Of a DNA stretch of 37,783 nt, positions 24,190-30,561 are shown piece by piece. The translations under genes were made by a program, and so were the position numbers. Location: the NCBI GenBank assembly GCA_964487555.1, contig CAZART010000046.1, positions 1 to 37,783 of the forward strand, in the 5' to 3' direction. Position 1 is the first letter of the stretch. Every line of letters starts with the position of its first letter. Origin of the DNA: CAZART01 sp964487555. GTDB lineage: Bacteria; Bacteroidota; Rhodothermia; Rhodothermales; VXPQ01. The notes beneath the pieces are model-generated. The model was not told the DNA's origin. It saw nothing but the letters and a program-made list of their open reading frames with translations, and ran no database searches.

Positions 24190-24427
24190 GATTCATTCTA
24201 CGTTAGTTGGGGGATAGGCTGTGGATGGGTAATAGAACAAGTATTTGGGGCGACGGCGGAAGTGCAACTGCCGGGCGCTAAAATTACGTTAATGTTCGGA
24301 CGCCGAACGCCTCGCGCTAGACCACCAGGGCACATTTTTTGTATATAGGAGCGGTCCTGAAGCCGTGCTGCACCTTAGCGTCGCGGCTCAAGTGACATCC
24401 TCGGTTCGTCCAACAATTTTCAGCGGC

Positions 24428-26242
24428 ATGCGACAATTCCAGTACGATCCACGCCGTCTCCCGGATTATAAGCCTCTCGAGGGCTATGGCGTCATTGGAG
24501 ACAGTCGTACGGCCGTGCTGGTCGGAGCCGACGGATCGATCGATTGGGCGTGTCTGCCCGATTTCGACAGTCCGTCCGTCTTCGCCGCGATACTCGATCC
24601 TTCGGCCGGACGCCTGATGATCCGTCCCTCGGATCCCTACACGTCCTGGCAGCGGTACGAACGCGGTACGAATGTCCTGGTCACCGAAATGTCGACCCCC
24701 ACCGGCACCATCCGGCTTCGAGATTTCATGCCCTACACCCGGCGGAAGGTTCCCACCGCAGAAATATATCGTCGGCTGGAGTGCCTGCGAGGTAAGGTGA
24801 ACTTCGACGTCATCTTCGAGCCGCGGTTCGATTACGGGTTGATTCGGCCGGATCTGCAGGCGGATACCTACGGGGTCAAAGCGACCGATCCGGAAGGACA
24901 CACGCTTGTGCTCTCTACGGAACTCTCGATGTCGGTGGAGAACGGCCGCGCGATCGGGCACGCGACCATGGAAGCCGGTCAGGAGACGTACATCGTGGCG
25001 GATTGGGGCGCACACAACGTACATCCGGTCGCAAGCTATCAGCCCGACCGGCGCCTCTGGCAGGTCCGCACGTTCTGGCGCAATTGGGTGGATCGACTGA
25101 CCTACCATGGTCGCTACCGAGACGCTGTCGAACGAAGCCTCCTCACACTGAAGCTCTTGACGTACGAGCCGAGCGGCGCGATCGTCGCGGCACCGACGAC
25201 ATCCCTGCCCGAGTGGCCCGGAGGGTCGCGGAACTGGGATTACCGCTTTTCGTGGGTGCGGGATTCCGCATTCATCCTTCGGGCGCTCTTCCAGGCACAG
25301 TACACGGACGAGGGCACTTCGTATTTCGACTGGCTGTTGGGGCAGGCCCTGGAGGGCGGACCCCTTCAGGTGATGTACGGCATACGGGGTGAACGGTCGC
25401 TGCCCGAACGCAAACTGCCCCTTCGGGGATATCGCGACTCCAAACCCGTTCGCGTCGGAAACGGTGCGGTGGATCAATTTCAACTTGACATCTATGGAAG
25501 TCTCGTGGACGCCGCGCTGCGATACGACCGTCAGGGTGGGCTGCTGACGGTTACGGAGTGGGAGAAGATCACCGCCATCACCGAGGAGGTCTGCCGACGA
25601 TGGCGCGAACCTGACGCGGGCATCTGGGAAGCCCGCACCGAAGGCCGCCACTACACCTATTCAAAGGTGTGGGCGTGGGTGGCGCTCTCGCGTGCCGCCG
25701 AGCTTGCGCGGCAGCTCAACGCCGACGCGCCCATCGAAGGATGGAAATTGGAGGCGAATAAGATCCAGGAAGAGGTGCTTGAGAAGGCGTGGGATCCCGA
25801 AATGGGTGCGTTCACGCAATCCTACGGCGACAGTGCGCTCGACGCATCGGTGCTGGTGATGCCCTCCGTCGGCTTTCTTTCGGCGAACGATCCCCGGTTC
25901 AAAAGCACGCTCGAGACCTGCATCGACCGGCTCGGCGCCGGCGAGTATCCACTCCTTTATCGCTATCGCAACGATGACGGCATCGACGAGCCGGAAGGCG
26001 CTTTTCTACTGCCGTCGTTCTGGTTAGTGGAGGCGATCGCGCTCACGGGTGATCTTCGGACCGCCCGCGCCACGCTGGGGGCCATGATCGAGCACATGAG
26101 CCCACTTGGACTCTATGCCGAAGAGATCCACCCGGATAAAGAAGAGCTGCTCGGAAACTTTCCGCAGGGCTTTAGCCATCTCGGCCTTATCAACGCCATA
26201 TTCCGCCTCGAAGAACTGAAGCGGATGGAGGAGGGATGGTAG
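24428..26242 (+). CDS. Glycoside hydrolase family 15 (glucoamylase/trehalase-like)
   Basis: A 604-residue GH15 protein. The N-terminal beta domain starts with LEGYGVIGDSRTAVLVGADG, then SIDWACLPDFDSPSVF, typical of bacterial GH15 proteins. The (alpha/alpha)6 barrel has SRNWDYRFSWVRDSAF (about 267-282), WREPDAGIWEAR with the likely general acid Glu about 401, and DEPEGAFLLPSFWLVEA with the likely general base Glu about 523. GH15 covers glucoamylase, glucodextranase and, in several bacteria, trehalase; the sequence does not settle which. Trehalose synthesis genes are 7-9 kb away, so a trehalase is worth testing. I chose the ATG at 24428; a GTG at 24365 would add 21 residues. No signal peptide, hence cytosolic. 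It lies between the two sulfurtransferase copies. Confidence 0.93.
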   Translation: MRQFQYDPRRLPDYKPLEGYGVIGDSRTAVLVGADGSIDWACLPDFDSPSVFAAILDPSAGRLMIRPSDPYTSWQRYERGTNVLVTEMSTPTGTIRLRDFMPYTRRKVPTAEIYRRLECLRGKVNFDVIFEPRFDYGLIRPDLQADTYGVKATDPEGHTLVLSTELSMSVENGRAIGHATMEAGQETYIVADWGAHNVHPVASYQPDRRLWQVRTFWRNWVDRLTYHGRYRDAVERSLLTLKLLTYEPSGAIVAAPTTSLPEWPGGSRNWDYRFSWVRDSAFILRALFQAQYTDEGTSYFDWLLGQALEGGPLQVMYGIRGERSLPERKLPLRGYRDSKPVRVGNGAVDQFQLDIYGSLVDAALRYDRQGGLLTVTEWEKITAITEEVCRRWREPDAGIWEARTEGRHYTYSKVWAWVALSRAAELARQLNADAPIEGWKLEANKIQEEVLEKAWDPEMGAFTQSYGDSALDASVLVMPSVGFLSANDPRFKSTLETCIDRLGAGEYPLLYRYRNDDGIDEPEGAFLLPSFWLVEAIALTGDLRTARATLGAMIEHMSPLGLYAEEIHPDKEELLGNFPQGFSHLGLINAIFRLEELKRMEEGW

Positions 26243-26276
26243 GCCGCTGAGATCCGTGGCGAGGCGTGAGTTCACC

Positions 26277-27143
26277 TCAGGCATGCACCGGTTCGGCCGC
26301 ACCCTTTTCGACCGGCGCGCCGACCAGATTTCCCCACTCCGTCCAGGACCCGTCGTAATTCTTCACGTTGTCGATGCCAAGCAGGTATCGGAGCACGAAC
26401 CACGAGTGACTGCTCCGCTCTCCGATGCGGCAGTACGCGACGACGGGTTTCTCTCCGGTGATGCCGGCCTGCCGATAGATCAGCCGTAGCTCGGCGGCGG
26501 ACTTGAACGTGCCGTCCGCATCGTTTACCGCCCTGGACCAGGGGATATTCGACGCGCCCGGTATATGGCCGCCGCGCTGACACGTCTCCGGCAGTCCGGG
26601 CGGTGCCAGAATCTCCCCGGAGAATTCCTGAGGACTGCGAACGTCGACGAGCTCAACGGTCTGCTTCGCGACCTGCTCACGGACTTCCGGAAGGAAGGAG
26701 CGCAGGGAGAGATTCGGCTCTTTGGCGCGGTAGGCCGCCGGCGTGATCACCGGGACGGCGATAGTCATAGGTCGATCCTCCCGTTCCCACTTCTTCCTTC
26801 CTCCGTCCATGATGCGGACGTCGCCGTGTCCGTAGATCTTCATCTGCCAGAATGCCCAGGCTGCAAACCAGTTGTTACTGTCCCCGTAGAGCACGACGGT
26901 CGTATCGTTCCCGATGCCCGACTCGCTCATCAACGCTTCGAATGCCTCTTTCGAGATGATGTCGCGGCGCACGGTATCGCAGAGCTGGCTCTTCCAGCTC
27001 CAACCGACGGCGTTCGGAATGTGGCCTTTCTCAAAAAGCGAGGTGTCCACGTTGACCTCGACCAGAACGACGTTCGGCTCTCCGGCGTGCTCCGCGACCC
27101 AATCCGTCGTCGTGAGTACTTCCGGATGTGCATAATCTTTCAT
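26277..27143 (-). CDS. Thiosulfate/3-mercaptopyruvate sulfurtransferase, tandem rhodanese (copy 2)
   Basis: A 288-residue paralogue of the gene at 23335, with the same two-domain layout: an inactive N-terminal rhodanese (IMDGGRKKWE) and an active C-terminal one with YCRIGERSSHSW, Cys238. Identity is near total around both motif regions and falls in the linker between domains (about 130-160) and at the C-terminus, where this copy ends AAEPVHA. DNA identity is also only about 80% by eye, so the duplication is not recent and both copies seem to be kept by selection. It converges with GH15 (34 nt between stops) and is divergent from the persulfide dioxygenase fusion, 211 nt away, which makes a shared regulatory region possible. 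Confidence 0.93.
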   Translation of the reverse strand: MKDYAHPEVLTTTDWVAEHAGEPNVVLVEVNVDTSLFEKGHIPNAVGWSWKSQLCDTVRRDIISKEAFEALMSESGIGNDTTVVLYGDSNNWFAAWAFWQMKIYGHGDVRIMDGGRKKWEREDRPMTIAVPVITPAAYRAKEPNLSLRSFLPEVREQVAKQTVELVDVRSPQEFSGEILAPPGLPETCQRGGHIPGASNIPWSRAVNDADGTFKSAAELRLIYRQAGITGEKPVVAYCRIGERSSHSWFVLRYLLGIDNVKNYDGSWTEWGNLVGAPVEKGAAEPVHA

Positions 27144-27354
27144 GGTGATACCTCGTGTAGTATGGGTAAGCAGGTTGCGGACGCGAGTCGAATCAGAATT
27201 TTAAGCGACTCACCCACCAGTAATAGCTTGAAAAGCAGCGAAAATGGGTCATGGATCGTGGCTTCATGAGCCATTCTTCCCGTTTTTCAGGCTATTTATA
27301 TATAGATGAGACGCTGCTTCAGTCGATTTCTGGAATCCGGACCAGGAGATCGCC
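27144..27354. promoter_or_regulatory. Divergent region between sulfurtransferase copy 2 and persulfide dioxygenase fusion
   Basis: This 211-nt region holds both divergent promoters. GAGTCG (27185-27190) and CGACTC (27206-27211) form a 6-bp inverted repeat with 15 nt between arms. A near-palindrome GGCTTCATGAGCC is near 27262-27274. An AT-rich stretch TATTTATATATAG (about 27294-27306) could hold the promoter of the dioxygenase gene, whose ribosome site AGGAGA is at about 27344-27349. No specific regulator site is recognised. Confidence 0.35.
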
Positions 27355-28779
27355 ATGTTATTCCGACAGATATTTGATCACACGCTCGCGCAGTATTCAT
27401 ACCTTATCGGCTGTCAGGAGAAACGCACGGCCTTGCTCATCGACCCCGAGCGCGACATCGACCGCTACGTGAGGCAGGCCGCCAAAGAAGGGCTGAAGAT
27501 CACGGCGGTCGCCGACACCCATATCCATGCGGACTTTCTCTCCGGCGTGCGAGAATTCGCCGAGCGGTACGGGGTCCGTGTTTACCTTTCCGGCGAAGGA
27601 GGCGAGGACTGGAGGTATGAATGGCCGGGCCGGGGTGATTACGACGTTGTGTGGTTGAAGGATGGAGATTCCTTTCGCGTCGGCAACATCCGCATCGAAG
27701 CGCGGCATACACCGGGCCACACGCCTGAGCATATGAGCTTCCTTGTCACCGATCACGGCGGTGGGGCGGACCGGCCCATCGGCATGGCCACCGGCGATTT
27801 CGTATTCGTCGGTGCGCTTGGCCGGCCGGATCTACTGGAAACGGCAGCAGGACAGAAGGGCTCGCGGGAACCGGCGGCGCGAGCGCTTCACCGTTCCGTG
27901 CAGCGCTTTTTGAAAATGGACGACTACCTCCAGGTATGGCCGGGCCACGGCGCGGGGAGCGCGTGCGGCAAAGCCATGGGCTCCGTCCCCAACACGACGG
28001 TCGGCTACGAGAAGCAGTTTAACGTGTCGATCGATGCCGCTCGGCGCGGAGAGTCGGACTTCATCCGGCACATTCTTGACGGGCAACCGGAGCCACCCCT
28101 CTATTTCGCCCGCATGAAACATCTCAACAAGGAAGGTCCCCCTACGCTTGGTGAAATCCCGCGGCCGAGCCGCCTCACCGCCGGCCGGCTCAGCACGTTC
28201 TCAGGCCGTACGGACGTCGCCGTCGTCGATGCGCGATCCGACCGCAGCGCTTTCATGAGGGCGCATCTTCCCGGGTCCCTCTATGCACCTCTCGACAAGG
28301 GCTTTCCGACAACGGTCGCCTCCTTCGTCGAGCCCCTGACCCCGGTCTGCCTCGTTCTTGAGGAGAGGCACCTTGACGAGGCCGTGCGCAGCCTCGTACG
28401 CGTCGGCGTCGATCATGTGATGGGCTATGCCACGCCGGACGTCCTGGAGGAAATAGGGCGGACAGCCGGACGTCTGGCAACCATCGATGAAATTGACATA
28501 AACGAATTCGAAGAGCGCCGGAAGGATGAAATGACGGCCGTCGTGGACGTGCGTCGATCGGATGAATATCTGGCGGGACACGTCCCCGGTGCACGTCTCG
28601 CACCGCACGACCGGCTACCTGAGAATCGGAACGCACTCCCGCGAGATCGGACGCTCCTCGTTCACTGCCGGACCGGTAATCGTTCTGCGTCCGCGGCCGC
28701 TTTACTCAAGCGCTTGGGTTTCGACGTCGTCTACGTCAACGGCCTCTTCAATGCCGCCGGGAGACGTGTTAACCTATGA
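27355..28779 (+). CDS. Persulfide dioxygenase-rhodanese fusion (CstB/ETHE1-like)
   Basis: A 474-residue protein expected to oxidise persulfides to sulfite or thiosulfate, as in CstB of staphylococci. The metallo-beta-lactamase domain (1-250) has DTHIHADFLSG (His56, His58, Asp60), ARHTPGHTPEHMSF and ATGDFVFVGALGRPDLLE, with WPGHGAGSACGKAMG as in the dioxygenase group. A middle rhodanese-like domain (about 265-365) lacks an obvious active-loop Cys. The C-terminal rhodanese (about 385-474) has VVDVRRSDEYLAGHVPGA and active loop VHCRTGNRSAS with Cys438. This three-part layout matches CstB rather than single-domain ETHE1. A clear AGGAGA site precedes the ATG. With the two sulfurtransferases nearby it suggests sulfide/persulfide detoxification. 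Its stop overlaps the next start (ATGA). Confidence 0.92.
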   Translation: MLFRQIFDHTLAQYSYLIGCQEKRTALLIDPERDIDRYVRQAAKEGLKITAVADTHIHADFLSGVREFAERYGVRVYLSGEGGEDWRYEWPGRGDYDVVWLKDGDSFRVGNIRIEARHTPGHTPEHMSFLVTDHGGGADRPIGMATGDFVFVGALGRPDLLETAAGQKGSREPAARALHRSVQRFLKMDDYLQVWPGHGAGSACGKAMGSVPNTTVGYEKQFNVSIDAARRGESDFIRHILDGQPEPPLYFARMKHLNKEGPPTLGEIPRPSRLTAGRLSTFSGRTDVAVVDARSDRSAFMRAHLPGSLYAPLDKGFPTTVASFVEPLTPVCLVLEERHLDEAVRSLVRVGVDHVMGYATPDVLEEIGRTAGRLATIDEIDINEFEERRKDEMTAVVDVRRSDEYLAGHVPGARLAPHDRLPENRNALPRDRTLLVHCRTGNRSASAAALLKRLGFDVVYVNGLFNAAGRRVNL

Positions 28780-29417
28780 ACTGCTGCCGCAGCGAAGCAA
28801 TTAACGGCCATTTCGGCGAGTCACACGCCCGAGAGGATCTCCTCCGCTACCGGCGGAAAGGCCCACGGCGCATCACCCGGATTCTTCTCAACGCGCTTTA
28901 GCCCCGATGCGAGCAGGATGCTACACTGCTGGACATCGGTGGAGGTATCGGCGTGATCCCGCACGAGCTGCTCGCCGATCGAATGAGGCAGGCCACGATC
29001 GTCGAAATCGCCACGTCGTACGTGGAGGTGGGAGAGGCCGAAATCAAGCGCCGCGAACTGGAAGATCGCATCACCTATCTGCATGGTGACTTTTTGCAAC
29101 TGGGCGCCCGCATTGCTCCGGCAGACGTAGTGACGCTGGATCGCGCCGTGTGTTGTTATCCGGAGTTCGTACAGCTCGTGCAGCGTTCCGCGGCGAAAGC
29201 TCATAGATGGTACGCCCTCAGCTATCCGGTCGACCGGTGGTACGTTCGGCTCGGAGTGGCGCTACGAAATCTGCGCCGCCGACGCCGCGGAAACGCATTC
29301 CGAACATACGTTCACCCCCCGCGCCGTATGCACCAGCTTCTGACGGAAGCCGGCTTCAAGCGCGATTTTCGCAGGTCAACCCTTTGGTGGGAGGCGTCCA
29401 TCTACGGCCGCATGTGA
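28776..29417 (+). pseudogene. SAM-dependent methyltransferase broken by one in-frame TAG
   Basis: An ATG at 28776 overlaps the stop of the upstream gene (ATGA). The frame reads MNCCRSEAINGHFGESHARE, then DLLRYRRKGPRRITRILLNAL, then TAG at 28899-28901 (codon 42), and continues without a stop to 29417. After the TAG come TLLDIGGGIGVIPHELLADR (SAM motif I), YLHGDFLQLG, PADVVTLDRAVCCYPEF, LSYPVDRWYVRLGVAL and FRTYVHPPRRMHQLL. These are the hallmarks of a class I methyltransferase family that starts with a CC motif and the RYRRKG box, so both sides of the TAG belong together. No other frame shift is needed. The GTG at 28953 cannot rescue activity because it lies after motif I. A single C-to-T change (CAG to TAG) would explain it. 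Sequencing error is the main alternative. Confidence 0.8.
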
Positions 29418-29496
29418 CCGGCTGTTTTACTCGATAAGGAGGCGGAGGCTTCAGCCGGCGGCAGAAATTGGTCGATCTTGCAGTATTCCGATGGAC

Positions 29497-29529
29497 CGTC
29501 TATGTTGTTACAGATCAGTAGCATAGACG
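29497..29529 (+). promoter_or_regulatory. 8-bp inverted repeat just upstream of the ECF sigma gene
   Basis: CGTCTATG (29497-29504) and CATAGACG (29522-29529) are exact inverted repeats with a 17-nt loop, ending 10 nt before the sigma-factor ATG. It may be an operator or a leader hairpin that hides the ribosome site (only a weak GTGGAT is seen). Confidence 0.5.
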
Positions 29530-29539
29530 TGGATCTTCC

Positions 29540-30103
29540 ATGAACGAGGAGCGAGAAGTCACTCAGCTTCTGACGGCTAGTGCGGGGGGCGACCCGGAGG
29601 CGTTCGACCTTCTCTTTCCTCTCGTCTACGACGAGCTGCGGAAGGTAGCGCATCACCGACTCCGACGGGAGCGTCCCGGACATACACTGAATACGACGGC
29701 CCTCGTTCACGAGGCCTATCTCAAGCTGGTCGACCTGAGCTCGATCCAGTACAAGAGCAGGGCGCATTTCTTCGCTGTGGCGGCCCAGGCCATGCGCAAT
29801 ATCCTGGTCTCATACGCCACCCGGCGCAAAGCGCAGCGGCGTGGTGGGGGATCCCCGAAGCTCCCGCTCGACGAGCTCGTCGTCATCTCGGAGCAGCAGG
29901 CCGACGAGATTCTCGCGTTGAACGAACTGCTCGAACACCTCGAGACGCTCGACGAACGCCAGTATCGGGTCGTCGAGTGCCGGTTCTTCGGCGGTCTCAG
30001 CGTCGAAGAGACCGCTGCCGCGCTGGATATTTCGGCGGCGACGGTCAAGCGCGACTGGAAGATGGCGCGGGCCTGGCTCAATCGCGAGCTCAGCTCCATA
30101 TGA
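29540..30103 (+). CDS. ECF-type sigma factor, Ser/Thr-kinase-associated group
   Basis: A 187-residue sigma factor with only regions 2 and 4. Region 2 (about 5-85) includes DPEAFDLLFPLVYDELRKVA, then TTALVHEAYLKLVD and SRAHFFAVAAQAMRNILVSYA. Region 4 (about 125-180) has LDERQYRVVECRFFGGLSVE, ETAAALDISAATVKRDWKMA and RAWLNRELS. This composition matches the sigma group often found next to Ser/Thr kinases (TIGR02999 type). It lacks a fused anti-sigma domain and no anti-sigma gene is adjacent. The Ser/Thr kinase gene starts about 460 nt downstream on the same strand, so regulation of the sigma factor by phosphorylation is plausible, as known for such pairs, but not shown here. Confidence 0.93.
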   Translation: MNEEREVTQLLTASAGGDPEAFDLLFPLVYDELRKVAHHRLRRERPGHTLNTTALVHEAYLKLVDLSSIQYKSRAHFFAVAAQAMRNILVSYATRRKAQRRGGGSPKLPLDELVVISEQQADEILALNELLEHLETLDERQYRVVECRFFGGLSVEETAAALDISAATVKRDWKMARAWLNRELSSI

Positions 30104-30106
30104 TGA

Positions 30107-30330
30107 TTAAGGCACGTCCTCCTGGACGGTCACTGTAAGCGAGTCCGAGTTGTCGTCCGCGTCGACATCAAACTCCGGATCACTGCGCCAACGATCTGCT
30201 GCCGAGTCGCCGCATCGAGGGCGGCGCGAACAACGACGACTACGCGACCTTCCTGAGTATAGGCGCCGCCAAGGCCGGTGAGGAGAAACAACAGGAGGAT
30301 AAGAGCGGACGTCTTACGAATGTGCGCCAT
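30107..30330 (-). pseudogene. Small secreted-type ORF, possibly frame-broken
   Basis: On the minus strand an ATG at 30330 gives MAHIRKTSALILLLFLLTGL, then GGAYTQEGR, a convincing signal peptide; the frame ends at 30130 (66 codons), with a tail rich in Arg and Thr that does not look natural. A different frame of the same strand reads RWRSDPEFDVDADDNSDSLT, then VTVQEDVP, to a TAA at 30107-30109, an acidic sequence that looks coding. A single indel around 30200-30250 would join the two into a ~75-residue exported protein. No good ribosome site precedes the ATG. It may be a decayed gene, a short real gene (30130-30330) or chance. Confidence 0.35.
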
Positions 30331-30561
30331 GGCCGGAGCGGCCGGTTTCGGAATCTGAATGCGTCCAAAGACAATAGCTCAATAACGCCGTCAATCGGCT
30401 CACGCAATGCGCGCACCGGAGGACGCCCGGCTTCGAGTTGCCTATTTTTGGACCGGTCGTATCAACCTCGTTGGCCACGGCAATCTTGCAGGAATCGTGG
30501 TCGCCGGTTATGTTCTTAAAAGATACCGAGATGCATGTCCTTGGTGGTAAGGGGGTGCGTG
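30331..30561 (+). other. Spacer upstream of the Ser/Thr kinase
   Basis: Together with the small minus-strand ORF, this makes up the 458-nt interval between sigma factor and kinase. No convincing gene lies here. TATTTTTG at 30443-30450 matches the Bacteroidota -7 pattern TAnnTTTG, but I see no -33 partner. GGCCG-GAG-CGGCC (30331-30343) is a small hairpin next to the minus-strand ATG. AAGGGGG ends 6 nt before the kinase ATG at 30562 and decides that start. Confidence 0.4.

Noticed and set aside
24317..25651. 444-codon minus-strand frame opposite GH15
   Set aside because: Antisense to the conserved GH15 catalytic domain; no domain or start context supports it.
23335..27143. The sulfurtransferase pair as ends of a recent mobile insertion carrying GH15
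   Set aside because: The copies are in the same orientation but differ at about a fifth of bases, there is no transposase and no target duplication, so an old gene duplication is simpler.
28776..29417. TAG as a pyrrolysine codon
   Set aside because: Pyrrolysine in known methyltransferases (MtmB, MtbB, MttB) belongs to methylamine enzymes of a different fold, and no pyl genes are seen here.
28953..29417. A 154-residue gene starting at GTG 28953
   Set aside because: It would begin after the SAM-binding motif I, which is encoded in the same frame just upstream, so it is the tail of the interrupted gene.
29411..29460. Terminator after the methyltransferase (CCGGCTG and CAGCCGG arms)
   Set aside because: The arms are about 28 nt apart and no U-run follows, so it is not a convincing rho-independent terminator.
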